Source: Gnetum montanum
Taxonomy: Eukaryota; Streptophyta; Gnetopsida; Gnetales; Gnetaceae
DNA: 64,000 nucleotides
Assembly: GCA_015680685.1 (NCBI GenBank)
Contig: MNCI01005623.1
Location: 400,648 to 464,647 of the forward strand
Reading direction: 5' to 3'
Shown here: piece by piece, positions 34,006-46,314 of the stretch
Layout of the letters: each line of letters opens with the position of its first letter
How positions within the stretch are numbered: position 1 is the stretch's first letter
Translations under genes and position numbers: made by a program
Notes under the pieces: model-generated
Database searches by the model: none
What the model was told of the DNA's origin: nothing
The model's input: the letters and a program-made list of their open reading frames with translations, nothing else

Positions 34006-35260
34006 ATGAGCTCTATAGATTGGCAACCTTTTGCCTCTTCTTTTAGGAACCAAACCCACATTGCTAATCCCAAGTAGTGCTCAAGTAATGTTCCCTCTAC
34101 TAGCTCTTCACAGAAAAGATCTCAACTACTAGAATATTACCATCTAATTCATAAGCATCCATATGCTTCCTTGGAATATCTTGAATTGGACTTCCATTCC
34201 AAGCCTTCAAAATAGATAGAAGAAATCTACGTAGACTTTGATCATCACTTTTCAGAGCTTCATGTAGAACATGCACATCTTATAGATGAGCTTTGTGTAG
34301 AACATGCATGTCTTAATAATGCTCTCTATGCTGAATTAAGTCTTTGCCATCAACAACTTGCAGATTCTTAGGCCCACATCAACTCACTTCAGTCTAAATG
34401 TGCTTCTCTTTGACAATAGTTGAATGACACCAAAACATCTTCTTCTTCTGTTGCCAATGGAGATTTACTACAAATTCCTAAACTGTTGTTGGAGATGATC
34501 AAATCTACTACTAAGGGACTCTGCAAGCACCTGCACGATCCAGAGCACTCCCGTTGCAACAAATAGCATATTGAGAAACTGCATGTAGAAAAGTTGTTGG
34601 TTCATAGTCTATGCATTGATGCTCCAGGCCTTAAAGGTTTCACCTCTAAAGGAGATGCCATTCTTCAAGTAGATTTTATAGCTCTCTAAAAAGAGCATAA
34701 TTTGAAACTCTAGGAAGCTTATCTTCATGCAAAAATAGCATCTGTCAAAGCCAATCTTAAAAAATTGGATTCTTTCTCACACAAAACTTCTTCAAAGTTG
34801 GTTGAATGCATCTCAGCTATTAATCAACCCACTTCATACATTAATGCTCTTCTATAGATCTACTCCAAAAAACTTGAGGAAGCCTTCCTAAATGAAAGAA
34901 TTCAGTTCCAGATCTATGCAGAAGCCTAGAAGAAGGTAGAGGAGACCCAAAAGAATGCTGCTTTGGCTACAAAGATTGAAGCAGATTGCCTTGACCCTGG
35001 TCCAACCATCAAGGAGGTCTGCAAAGAAATCATTTGACAAGAATGGAACTCCACTTTTAAAAAATTTAGTAAATGGTTAAAGGATCATGGTGTCCTTCCC
35101 AACAAGCCCACTCAACCCTGCCATCCTTCGTAGAATAAGAATAAGAAAAAAAAGCAGAATCTCAAGTAGTAGGGACACTCGCAGCCAAGACGACCTCAGG
35201 TTGCTTCTTCTTTAAATGGCAAGCACCCAGCCCACAAAACTCCTTCCTAGGTTGGGCCCC
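34006..35260 (+). pseudogene. Unidentified ORF1-like protein (coiled coil, basic tail)
   Basis: Starts MSSIDWQPFASSFRNQ at 34006 and stays mostly in one frame for about 1.2 kb, broken chiefly by TAG codons. The middle is heptad-rich (for example FHSKPSK, HHFSELHVEHAHLIDEL, KKLEEAFLNERIQFQI), suggesting a coiled coil. Near 35120-35230 a lysine-rich NKNKKKKQN patch and a proline-rich tail follow. The layout of coiled coil plus basic tail is that of an RNA-binding ORF1 or Gag-like protein. I do not recognise the family. It is followed by an RT-like N-terminal segment. Confidence 0.5.
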
Positions 35261-35289
35261 ACCAATAGCTAAACAAGAAAAACTTCACC

Positions 35290-35800
35290 TTCAGTGCCTT
35301 TGGGCCATCTAGCTTGGAATTAGACCAAGGTTGCCGTTGTCAGCAATACAACTCTGCACCATTTGTGCCATAGCTAAGAACATTGTGCAAGACTTCTTCC
35401 TAAAGAAAGTTCAAAAAATACCCTTCCACACATAGTTGAACTTCTGGCTCCTAGCCATTGCCTAGAATTCTTACACTTATCTTCTCCCTAAGCATAAGTA
35501 TGTTTGCAAAGTAGAAAATCACATTTCTAACTTCACCATTTTCAATTTTTCATCTAGGAGTCTTTCTCCTAATGAAATCAAAGTTCTAAGTTTTGGCCTC
35601 AAATTCATTCCTCGTCATCTTCCCATGGATCATGGTGCAGTTCTCAAGGAGTTCACTACCTTCACTAGACTTCTTCGGTTATGCAACTTCTTCAAAGATA
35701 AACTAGAAGAGGTAAACCTTTCTTCTAGCATGTCTGATTGTGTCATTAGCATAGTAGACGATTCCTATCCTTTTGCAAAGTTTTCAAATGAGGCATGAAA
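35290..35800 (+). pseudogene. RT-associated N-terminal segment, possibly Penelope-like
   Basis: Reads IQLCTICAIAKNIVQDFFL, then FNFSSRSLSPNEIKVLSFGL, then KFIPRHLPMDHG and EFTTFTRLLRLCNFF (about 35540-35700). The pattern N-[LF]-S-S-x-x-L-x-x-x-E-I-x-x-L-S-x-G-L-x-F-x-P occurs upstream of the RT core in Penelope-like elements and some related non-LTR elements. The RT core itself is not present; the sequence loses coding character after about 35800. Family assignment is from memory of the motif and is tentative. Confidence 0.4.
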
Positions 35801-36000
35801 AGGGTAAGGCTTTCCTTCCATGTTTTTTTTTTCTTAAATAATTTTTAGATCTTTAAATAGATTAGTTGTTGAAGGTTTATAGAAAATCTCCTACTTAGAG
35901 TAGCACATGCTCAAGTGAAAAAGGTGATTACTTTACTAGGCCTCACCATCAGATTGAGATGATAAGCTACTATCTTAAAGTAGATGCGCTCCACTGATGT
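35801..36000. other. Short AT-rich junction, nothing recognised
   Basis: T-rich sequence between the plus-strand RT-like fragment and the minus-strand pseudo-ORF. No repeat ends seen. Confidence 0.4.
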
Positions 36001-36620
36001 GAGCGCATCAAAATCATAACAATCAACCCCATAACACTACTAATCCACTCATTTTTGGCCTTAGGATCACCTTGTGTTCATAGCTCTGCCATCTATGTCT
36101 CAATATTAGGAAACCCCAATGCTTGTCCAATAGCCTCGACCAAGTAGGACACTTGAATATCCTTAACTTTTACTATGGACCTTAGTTTTTTGTTGTTCTA
36201 GAAGAGATATGTCTCTCCCATGTACCACTCACCACTGGAGATGATGATTGGCCACATGGGACAGGTTTGTAATTATGTTTTGACTTCTCCTAGAGCTTTC
36301 TCTAGAAATGACCCAAAGCTTAGTCCTTGAAGAGCTAAGCATTGAATCTCTTAGGGTCTAATGATGTCAAAGCAAGTTTGAATTAAAGTAATTTCAATCC
36401 TTGGCACAAGTCCTAGTGCTTTCCTTTGTTTTTATTACTCTATTGGCACTTTTTCAAGAATCTATCAAATAGATTCTACTTTGGGCTCCTCACGAAGAGG
36501 TCTCATTGCATGGGTTACCTCTGGTAGTTCTTAGGCTTGTTCTTATTGGTCCCTTCCAACACCAGGCCATTTCTCCCTTGGTTGAGAGGGTTCTCCTTCC
36601 TATGGTCAATTTGGAAGATT
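36001..36620 (-). pseudogene. Unrecognised decayed ORF
   Basis: The minus strand has a long readable frame with scattered stops: EPSQPREKWPGVGRDQ near 36590, VTHAMRPLREEPKVESI, LALQGLSFGSFLEKALGEVK near 36300, VKVKDIQVSYLVEAIGQALG near 36150, and PKAKNEWISSVMGLIV near 36060. Length and composition look like real ancient coding sequence, but I recognise no domain. It lies where the 3' LTR of C would be expected, so it may be a separate insertion. Confidence 0.35.
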
Positions 36621-36639
36621 ATGGATTAGTAATTTGTTG

Positions 36640-38030
36640 TGTAACATTAAATAATTGAGATACATTTATCTCTTTAGGATAGTTACACTTGGCTAAGTTG
36701 TGATTATGGATAATTTGATTACTTCAATCATTATTTTATTTATGTGTTATTGTTAATAAATCATCCCAAAGGGTGTTGGAAGGGTTAACTCTCAAAAAAT
36801 TAATATTTTTATATTGTTAAATTTATTAACTATTTGGGAGAGTTTGAAAATTTTTAAAAAATTTCATTGGAAACCTTAAGGTTTGCAACCCCCACAATAA
36901 TGAGCTTACCTCCCATAACTACAAGATCAAAGAATGAAGTGATTTGGACAAATGGTTGGGAGGTTAAGGGCTCTGGAAGGTTTTGGGCTCTAAAAAATGG
37001 CAAAAACTCCCTTAGCATTATGAAGAAAATGATAAAAATTTCAAAGTGTGTGGTAGTATATATAGATTTTTTGCAATGTTGGCCTCATTGATGCAACTAT
37101 TGACCACCATTGAATTTAGTTAGAGGGGACCTTTAGGCATAGTTAGATTTCATATATTTCAAAGCACTTTTATTAGATGCCATTGATGCCATCATTCCAT
37201 AAATAGAAGAAAAGAAGGCCATAGTTAGAGGGGACCTTCAAGCATGGGTGCATGTCTTTCTAGTCTCATAACCAATGCTTGTAGCCCATTTATTTGTCTA
37301 AGGGGTGTGCTTTGAATTCTCATCATCTTTTTTTTCTTTTTTTAATTTTTTCTTTTTTTCTTTTGAATTTTTAGATGGGAACCACACCATGCAAAGACTT
37401 ATTTGACTTCTAAGTAGTGCTTGAAATGGAATGGTAAGCTCATAAAAAATACTTAGGTACTTAAGTAAGTAGAAGAGTACAAAGATTATTAAGTTCCCTT
37501 GAAGTCACATCCTCAACAAACATTTAGATTCTTTCCAACTCTAGAACTACCAAGGTCACTGACTAATTAAAAGTTTCTTTAATGGAGGATATCTTAAACT
37601 CTCAAAATAAAGAAAACCATAGAGTTTATTGGATGGGTAGATGATGTGGATTCACTGCCTGTTCCATGAAAAATAAACCATGTCATAGTCATCAGACATC
37701 AGAATTCAAGAATAGAAACCAGACATTGACAATCACAACATTAAGCACAAACCATCATTACTAAATAGCAACAATGGCACTATGTCCTATGGCAATAAAG
37801 CACTTTTATTAGAAAAAATAATGAAAAGTCACAATTAAATAAAACAAAATAAAATACAATATATAAGAAAGTGTAAAATAATCAAGAAAGGTTTAAAGGT
37901 ATTAACGATGGTGTAAAATTAGAAAAATTTGGACATAAAAAATTTCGCAAAATAAATAACTTGTAAAATTAAAACATGGAAAACAAAAGGTAGAAAAAAC
38001 TGACAATCCATATGGATTGTTAACATGGAT
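36640..38030 (-). other. 3' noncoding spacer of element C
   Basis: Shares several blocks with the B spacer: GGCTAAGTTGTGATTATGG, TTCAAGCATGGGTGCATGTC, CAATGCTTGTAGCCCAT and ATGGCCATCTCTCCCATGAC near the integrase end. No gene supported. Confidence 0.65.
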
Positions 38031-38039
38031 GGCCATCTC

Positions 38040-39250
38040 TCCCATGACTAAGTTGGAAGGAGGAGATTGAAAAAAATGGAACATGGTTGTCCATTCATTG
38101 AGTTGGTAGTTATATTAGCTTGTCTTAGTTCTAGGAAAGATTTCACTTATTGGATGTTGACGAACTACTTTTTATTTGGGCTTTTAGGTTTGAAGATTAA
38201 CATGGCCCTAGAAGGAAAGGTTTGATCAATGATATAACGCCCCTCCCACAATGTTTGGAATTTTATCTTCTAGGGTAGATGTGTGGGGTTCCAATAGAGA
38301 ACCTCATCTTTCGATTGAAATGTTACTTTCCATATTTTAAGTTCATGATGTTGCTTGTTGAATGCCTTGTGCACCTCATTCAAAGATAGGGCCACCAATC
38401 AATTTTCACCTAGCACATTTAGGTTGATCAATTTTTCTTTCTGTGGTAGATTTAGATCAAGATCTAGATCACAGGCTGTTGAGAGTGTACAAAGCTTGGA
38501 TTGAATTGGGAGCATTAGAAGTTTTCCGTACACTAACGTGTAGGGAGAGTAATGAATAGGAAGTTTCCATGTTGAGCAATAGGCCTAGAGGGCATTGCTA
38601 AGTTTGGTGCTCCAATATCTCCTATATTTGGTTATCATTCTTATTAAGATCTTTGTGCTCCTAGTTAGTTATCTTTGCTTGATTATTAGCTTGGGGATGG
38701 TAGGGTGTTGTTAATTTATGTTCAACACCCAAGCATTGCATCAACTTTCTAAAAGTGGCACCTATGAAATGAGTTCAATTATTAAAAATTAGTGCACATG
38801 GCACCCCAAACCTATTTACAACATTTTGTTGTATAAATCTAGTAGCAATGGATGATGTACAATCAGTAATGGCTACTACTTCTACCCATTTTGTGTAGTA
38901 GTTGATTACTACGATGATATAATCCTTTCCATTGGACATGGCTATGATGGGACCCATGAAGTCAACACCCCATATGTCAAAAGGCTCTAGTGGTTGAATC
39001 CACTGTTGAGGACCTTCCATTTGAGTAGTCATCCCACCATCTCATTGATAATTCACAAGATCAGATAAACTTGTGGGAATCCCTAAAGATTGTAGGCCAA
39101 TAGCATCCTATCATCATAATTTGTATGGCTATGCATCTCCCTGCATAGTGGCCTCTGCAAGGTCCTTCATGAGCATCCTAGAGAATGCATAGATGATCTT
39201 CATCAGGGACACACCATTGAATCAGGACATCAATGCATACCTTATAATGG
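38040..39250 (-). pseudogene. Integrase of element C
   Basis: The core at 38775-39032 reads IWGVDFMGPIIAMSNGKDY (first Asp) and RFGVPCALIFNN, where the second catalytic Asp of SDNG is changed to N. The C-terminal domain lies at about 38150-38300. Several frames are needed to read it. Confidence 0.8.
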
Positions 39251-39479
39251 TGTCTATTGATTTCCATGAAGTATTTGTCCCAATGAATAAATTGTTGCTT
39301 CTTTCTAAAGTCAAGATCTTGTGGCATCTCTTGAGTGAGAAGATAGGTGAGGATGATATTATACCATGTTGTTTCTATGGGAATTTGGTCATTTAGTGCT
39401 CCTTTAAAAAGGAGTTCGTCTAGAAACTGATTAGAGAGTAGGCTCTCCTCCTATTTATTATTTCATATTAAGCAAGAGA

Positions 39480-41000
39480 GGTGGTCAACGATCACATTTT
39501 TGGTCCCTTTTCGATCTATCATTATGAGATCAAATTCTTATAGGATCACAAGCCACCATATGATACAAGGACTCATAGTTGGCTTGTTCATCAAGAAGTA
39601 GATGGCACTATGATCTTCGTGCAAAAATACTTTATAGCCAAGTACATAGTTCCCTAACTTCTCAAGGGCATATACCACTACCATTAGTTCTTTTTTAGTT
39701 GTGGTATAATTCAAATATGCACCCACAATTCTTTGGCTCACATAGTGGATATAATATGGATTTTTTTTATCATCCAACTACATAAGCACCATTCTTAAAG
39801 CATAATTAGATGCATCTATCATGATGTGGAATGTTCTAGATTAGTCTAGTGCCCATAGAATTGGAGTTTCTACAAGTTTCTCCTTTAGTAGTTAGAATGC
39901 ATGTTTGCACTTCTTGGTCCATATGAATGGAGCATTATTTTTTGTAAGCTCAACCAATGGCTTTGTGATCCTAGAGAAATTTTCTATAAATCACTAGTAG
40001 TAGCTAGTATGTCCAAGGAATGATCTAACATCCTTGACTATCTTTGGTTGACATGTAATTCCTTAGATGACCCTTATTTTTTCTAGGTCTACCTCAATCC
40101 CTTCTAAAATTTGGTGCCCCAACATAAAGCCTTCTTGGACCATGAGATGACTCTTCTACTAATTGAGATGTAGGTTTATTTCAACACATCTATTCAGTAC
40201 TTACTCAAGGTGGTCCAAGGCTTGCTCAAACATAGCTCCATAGGTGGAGAAGTCATCCATGAAGACTTCCACACCACTACCAATTTGCTATTTAAAAGTA
40301 CTAAGGACCAAGTGTTGAAATGTTATAGGATTATTGCATAGACCAAATGACATCTTACAATATAGAAAATTTCCCTAGGAACTCATGAATGTTGTCTTGG
40401 CCTAATCTTCTAGCACAATTTGGATTTTTTATAGCCATTATATCCATTGAAGAAGCTATAATATCAATGCTCAGATATGGTGTTCAATACTTGATCCACA
40501 AATGGCAATGGAAAATGCTCTTTAAATTTTGCCATATTCAACAACTTAAAATTAATACAAACCTACCACTTGCCACCTTTCTTTGGCATAATTACGAGTG
40601 GGCTAGCCCACTCACTATCCATGATGGGGTAGATGAACCTTACCTTGAGGAGTTGCTCTATTTTCTCCTTGATGATCTAGTTCAATTTGTGGTTTAGCTA
40701 CCTCTATGTTAGCATATCCTTGGATAGATTCCTATCAGCTTGGGATATAACCAAGTAAAGGTTGTTGGCTATTTGTTAATCACCTTTAACAATTTTTATT
40801 TTTGTTCAAAAGCAAGTTTGGATTTAATTATGACTAGTTTACCATTGTTTCAAAATGCATATTCCATGTCAGCTAGTAGGGTTTTTAGTTATAGGGGCTC
40901 CTACTTGAAGTTATTAGGGATTTCCAACTCTCCCCAACAAGTGTCATGATTTTCAACATCAGAGAGTTGGTAATGAACTTGCTTAAGTTCATCCATGCTT
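39480..41000 (-). pseudogene. RNase H and reverse transcriptase of element C
   Basis: RNase H: DDKKNPYYIHYVSQRIVGA and NYTTTKKELMVVVYALEKL at 39538-39777. RT: EVFMDDFSTYGAMFEQALDH near 40268-40209 keeps both catalytic aspartates. The rest is recognisable by parallel with B but heavily interrupted. Confidence 0.8.
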
Positions 41001-41279
41001 TCAACATAAGCACATGTTAGGCTCTTAGTTGGTTTCATGCATAATGTGCTACTATCTGAGCTAGCTATCAACCACTAGGTGCCCTGCTATTTTGTGGTTT
41101 CTATGTATACACACCTTTGAATATATGTTTCTTGTGCATACTAATGACATGCTTTGATGTATGTACTTTTGATGAACCAAATCATTTGCACATAATTGCA
41201 CCCATTATCGCTGGAATATGCTTCTTTTCTAACTTTCCAAATTCATTTTCCTTGAATATTTCTAAGGAAAAGTTCCTTA

Positions 41280-41620
41280 TGCCCATACATGCATTGACCA
41301 TGCTTAACCAAGCTCATCCCATAATAATGGGAAAGTCACATTTGCAGTTTTCAACCTTGATCATCAAGAAATTAGCAAAATAGGACCACCCACTTACTAT
41401 GATTGATTGATCTACCAATTCCAGAAAAATGTTACTCTTCTTGAGGTTCCAAGTCTTGTACATGTCATGGGAGATGATATTGATACTAGAACCAGAGTCA
41501 AGAAGAGCATTACATGGCTCATGTCTAGCAATCTATAGGAAAATTAGAGGACTTCTTGGATCAGATATATTTGTGGAAAGATTGCCAAACTTGAACCAAT
41601 CAAAAACAACATGAGTTAGC
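41280..41620 (-). pseudogene. Aspartic protease of element C
   Basis: ALLDSGSSINIISHDMYK at about 41515-41462 holds the D-S-G active site; LELVDQSIIVS and CDFPIIMG follow. It parallels B at 15690-16224. Confidence 0.78.
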
Positions 41621-41649
41621 ATCACAGTGCAAATCCAAGGTAGTGTTTA

Positions 41650-44035
41650 GTTTGAAGGGCACTCAAAGGTATTTGACATAAAGGATGAGGGTACTGGAGA
41701 TGCAGGGTGACTAGCCATACTAGGTTGTGAGGGTTGGAGAGTACTGTTAGGTTGAAAGAAGGATCTTTTTCTAGATCAATTGTCCCAACCACTCAGCTAG
41801 AAAGCTGGTTGTGAATGTACATGCCTTGTAGCATTTCATTATTTCATCTATGAAGGAATCTCACCCTGCATAGACAAAGTAGGATGTAATTGGGTTGAGG
41901 GTGGAGGTGTGTGTGTAGATAGATGCAAAGTGTGGTATGGATATGGGTTTTAACCTTGAATAGATGGTGAATGTGTTTGATGGTACTCTAAAGGGTAATA
42001 GTGATGTTGAAATGTGGTATGACTTGCAGAACTTCTTGGAGAGATGGGTTGCTGAACATAGTACCCATATGGGTTTAGTTACCTATAAGGGTACTGCTAG
42101 CTTGGTAGTGGCATTCCCCATGATTGTGGTTGGTGTCATTGTTGGTATTAATCGTATGATTGTGGTGGAGCTCTAATTGGGTAATAAGCCTATTGTTGCT
42201 GGTGGAACTACTATGGATTACCCTAATGATAAGGCAATTTTCTAGGTGCCTACCTATGCGCTAGTTGAGGATTCAATGCATACACCCCAAACACTTGTAA
42301 GTGTGACACCATAGGGCAACATCCCTTTGGATGTTCATATTGACAAATGTCACAAAAGTTTCATCATCAAAGTTGATTTCCACAACTTCCTCTATGGAAA
42401 TAGCTTTGCCCTTACCTCTTTGGTAAGCACATTCAGCTTCTTTTCGCCTCTTATGATTATGATCAATATTTTTCTCTTTATATTCTTTAGCAATCTTCAT
42501 AGTAATTTGGAATTTTTCATCCAAAGAGTCCCATAATTTTTCAACCTTTGCTAAAATATTAGAGACAAATTTTTGGATAAGCAAGGTTTTCCTATTCACC
42601 ACTTCATCAAGTGGTGACTCCTCCTCATCACAAAATTGGACCTCCCATTTCCTAATGGAAGGGTCCCTATTATATTCTTCTACACTTTTCCTTTTTCATA
42701 ACTCACCTTCTTCTTTTTTGACTTGCTCAATCAATCTTTGGATCTAATGAGCTCCTAGTTTAGATAATCTTCCTTGGACATGCACCCCAAGAGTTCCTCT
42801 AGTTTCTATTTTGAGCCCATCTATGATGCGGTGAAGATGCTCCCTCTAAGAATAACCATGGCTAGGACATCTATGTAAGAGTAAATAGTATCTACCCATG
42901 GCAGCATCCAAGGTTTCATATATTCCCTATTCCTAGCCTTAGATTTACCTTCTCAAATTAGACACTCTGAAGTACATCTAGTATTTTTCATTAAACAGCT
43001 CTAACATGGTACTTCATCAATGAATGGATTTCAGTTTAGAGGACTGGTACCAAATCTCAACTTCCTTAATAAGTGTCTTGGGGAAAAGCTTGAGTTTCTA
43101 CTAGTCATTTTTAATGTTCTATAAGGCATAGGCATCATGGAAAACTTGTTGATGATTCTATAGATCAAAATTGTATCCCCACTAAAATCATGGAATATTA
43201 TTCATGTATAAGCACGTGATCTGATTGTCTTTCATATGCCTAGTTGAAATTCTAACTACCTTTGCAATGTTAATCATACTTATAGTTGCCAATAGAGGTT
43301 CCTCATCATGATTGTATTGATGATGGTTCCTGCCACCTCTACATTCTTGATGGCCTTGATGATCATTGTTGTCTCATTGATCACCTTCATCACGATTATT
43401 TCACCCAAAAATTCTATAATAATTGGTAGATGAACAGGAATGTTTAGAATTGGATGAGGATGGAGAGGAAGCTGGACTACCACGGACACCATGGTTTCCA
43501 CCACCACATTTCTGCTCATTACAACCATCATCTTTAGATCCCTTACTATTATGATGTTTACCCAAATCCCTACCCTAATTGTCCCTTTTTTCCAAAGCTG
43601 GTTTATGAATAGTTGATCACAAGTTCAGGGTCACACCCTCATTATCAACAACAAAGGATAGAAAATCTTCAAGTTGAGAACCTTCAAAGGGAGAATCCTC
43701 ATTGTCATCTTGATCTAGTAGGAACAAGGGATTAGTAAAATTTTTTCCCTTTATCCCCTCATGATGCTTCTCCTAATGTCGATCTTGCTTGCATTGTGTT
43801 TCAGTAGGACAGTAGTCCCAAGTGTCATAGCCATACACAAGATATTCCTCATGAACATCTAGAATGTCAAACTTCTTAAGAGTTTGAAATAGCATCTTTG
43901 GTACAAATCGATCAGAGGATAAGATGATGTTGCCCTCCATATCATGCCATCACAGATGTTCATCCTAATGTGGGATGAAGGTGAAGTCCAGTACATACTC
44001 ATATGGATGAGTATATACCACTTTGCATGACATCT
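41650..44035 (-). pseudogene. gag of element C
   Basis: Starts near 44033 (MSCKVVYTHPYEYVLDFTFI), parallel to the B start. The core lies at about 42900-43200 and a lysine-rich segment (HNHKRRKEAECAYQRGKGK) at 42273-42602. The zinc knuckle CDICQYEHPKGCC lies near 42313-42351, with the same short spacing as in A and B. A proline/glutamine-rich tail extends toward 41650. Confidence 0.8.
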
Positions 44036-44188
44036 TCACATCTATGAGGAGTAAAAGGCATTTTGAAAAAAAAAATTATGAGTGTGTTTGGTAGTTATAT
44101 GTCATGTAAAAGTGATGTTGGCCTTGAGTTCATTCAGTGATATATATAATATCACTAATCCTAGATAGCACATGTTTCACACACAAAG

Positions 44189-44206
44189 TCCCCAACAACG
44201 ATGCTA
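44189..44206 (-). other. Primer binding site of element C (tRNA-Asp type)
   Basis: Minus-strand TAGCATCGTTGTTGGGGA, one base from the LTR; 13 of 18 bases agree with the tRNA-Asp complement, including the end GGGGA. Confidence 0.6.
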
Positions 44207-44207
44207 A

Positions 44208-44799
44208 TGATGAGTGGTGAGGTACCCCTACGCCCAACCATACAAATNAAGCACTACGCTACTAGGCGTACCAAGCAATGATGATGCTAGGATTACCAAG
44301 CAAATATATGTTATGCTTGAAGAAATTTTACTTACATATTTAATCTAATTTATCTTTCTTAATTATCTTAATTAGCTTAATTACTAGAAAATATTGAATA
44401 CTTAATTTAAAGCATTAAAGCATACATGAAATATTTAATCTATCCATAATGCTGTAAGGTTTATCAGAAAGCTCATCTTTATTATTGCACATACTGTTGT
44501 GCTTAGGTACAACAATGCTCAAATAAAGACATGTACACTCAATGGCTCATGTTGTGGGCACTTAAGAGAAATATTCTAACTTTCAAATAAACAAACCGCA
44601 AGAGCTCTACTACTACTGAAATTTGATTGCCATAAATGTGGCTGGTGGATGTGTATTTATAACCAAAAAATCGATGCTACATCAATAGGGCCTCGTCAAC
44701 ACATGAAATGATGCATTGATGGGGCCTCATCGATGAGGCCTTATGGACAAAGCCACATCAACGAAGCCTCATTGATGCAGCCAAAACTGTCCCTCATCA
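44208..44799 (-). repeat. 5' LTR of element C with an internal gap
   Basis: TGATGAGTGG at 44208 to CCCTCATCA at 44799. An unknown base at 44248 joins the first 40 bp to sequence that lies several hundred bases further in other family members, so a few hundred bases are missing. TATAAATA reads on the minus strand at 44654-44661. The U3 head has ATCGATGAGGCC-type repeats. Confidence 0.82.
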
Positions 44800-45340
44800 A
44801 TATCTTTAATTGATTCACATATATCACTATGTATTACTTCTAATATCTAAAGAGATTTAGAATTACTTTTCTAAAAAATGTGATGTCTCTATTTATCATA
44901 TAGAAAACAATAACAAAAAATTAATAAATATTTTGAAATATTAATTTTACCTTACTTATCAAGTTCCTTGGATCCCTTTTTACTAAAATGTCCTATTATT
45001 TTATGCCACCAATTAATAATTGAATTCAAATTAATAACAATAAATGCACTTAATTTTTACTTTTATGTCTTAGTTTCTAATTTATACAACTTACCTATTT
45101 TTATTCTAGAAGCCAAAGGAGATGAATCATGTAATATTTGACATTTTCCTCCTCCAAAGTTAATAGTTAATCTTGCATCATCTAGTTCACTTATAGACAA
45201 AATGTTTTTAGTGAGTGTTCGAATTTGATGTACATTAGGAATAGATTTAATTGCTCCATCATTCAAGTAAATCTTAACTTTTCTATAACCTACAACTTTG
45301 CACAAGCCATCATTTCCCAATCTTGCCATTTCAAAAGTAG
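44800..45340 (-). pseudogene. copia gag-pre-integrase and integrase start (element F)
   Basis: At 45063-45329 MARLGNDGLCKVVGYRKVKI and NILSISELDDARLTI are the gag-pre-integrase domain. Downstream WHKIIGHFSKKG and LQILEVIHSDICES (about 44850-44805) mark the integrase zinc domain and the start of its core. About 25 codons of the core expected here are absent from both pieces of the split gene. Confidence 0.85.
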
Positions 45341-45488
45341 AAGATGTATACTCACTAAACCAATTAACATATGAAGTGTAATGATGAGATGCATCTAAGT
45401 GGATGTACTATGAATACATATCAACATTATTAGATAAGGAAACAATATATAAATATCCTTCTTGAGTAGGAAGGACCTTATCATTTTT

Positions 45489-46295
45489 TTATGCATTATT
45501 CTTTGTAGACTTGCCCTTATTCGGATGAGCTTTACAATCTTTCTTTATATGACCAACTATACCATGATTCCAACATTTAGATGTCATGTTAAGAAGTTTT
45601 TGCAGCCTATTCTTAAATTGAAGTCTCTTAACAAAATTTGAATTTGCATCATTTTTAACAAGAAATACCTTGTTTTGAGAAGGAGTACAAGTTTTTCTTC
45701 TTACTTCCGGAGACAATAATTAACTAACAATATTATCAAAACTAAAGCTTATAGATGTATTACTTATAGCCATTACAAAAATATCCCATCATTTTGGAAG
45801 TGTACTTAGAAATGTGATGTATTGATTTTCTTCATTCATTTTTACCCCAATAGATTGCAATTGATAAACTAGTGTATTGAAGGTGTTCAGGTGTTCTACA
45901 ATAGTTGTACCTTCAACCATTTTCATTCATATAATCATTTCTTATAAAATAGCTTATTAGGTAGGGACTTTGTTTAACATAAAACTTGTAGTTTATCCCA
46001 TAAATCTTTGATAAAAGAAACATTTGAAACATTAAGCAATGTTGAATCTAAAAGATATAAACAATTTGTACTTATCACATTCAAGTTCAATTTTGTTTCA
46101 TTCTTCATCAATCATTTTATCTAGCTTTGTTACTAAAATTGCACTATTCTGGCCCTTTTTAATATGAAGAACCTTCATCAGGATCTTCCATAATTCATAA
46201 TTAGACTCATTAAAATTTTTTATCTTAATCTTACTTGAAAGTTTTATTATGATTCCTCTGCAAACACTTAAATAAAATAACTATTTTATGTGGAA
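45489..46295 (-). pseudogene. copia gag and nucleocapsid (element F)
   Basis: The clearest part (45489-45716) has CWNHGIVGHIKKDC, a CCHC knuckle in which the second cysteine is replaced by histidine, followed by lysine-rich sequence. The region up to the primer site reads as degraded UBN2/gag-like sequence. Confidence 0.65.
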
Positions 46296-46314
46296 CTTGG
46301 CACCAATACCAATT

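Larger units (their letters stand above)
36640..44799 (-). mobile_element. Element C: Athila-like Ty3/gypsy, left end missing
   Basis: Minus strand with 5' LTR on the right (44208-44799), primer site, gag, protease, RT, RNase H, integrase and the 3' spacer shared with B. The left LTR and polypurine tract are absent; homology to B's spacer (TTGGCTAAGTTGTG, near 36692) fades near 36650. Its coding regions carry more stops and frame changes than those of B, so it is older. It is part of the block that splits the copia integrase. Confidence 0.85.

Noticed and set aside
33761-35260. Endogenous pararetrovirus (caulimovirid) promoter and coat-type ORF
   Set aside because: CCTCTATAAAT and a coiled-coil ORF would fit, but no movement, coat zinc-finger or viral RT motif was seen, and the downstream segment looks Penelope-like.
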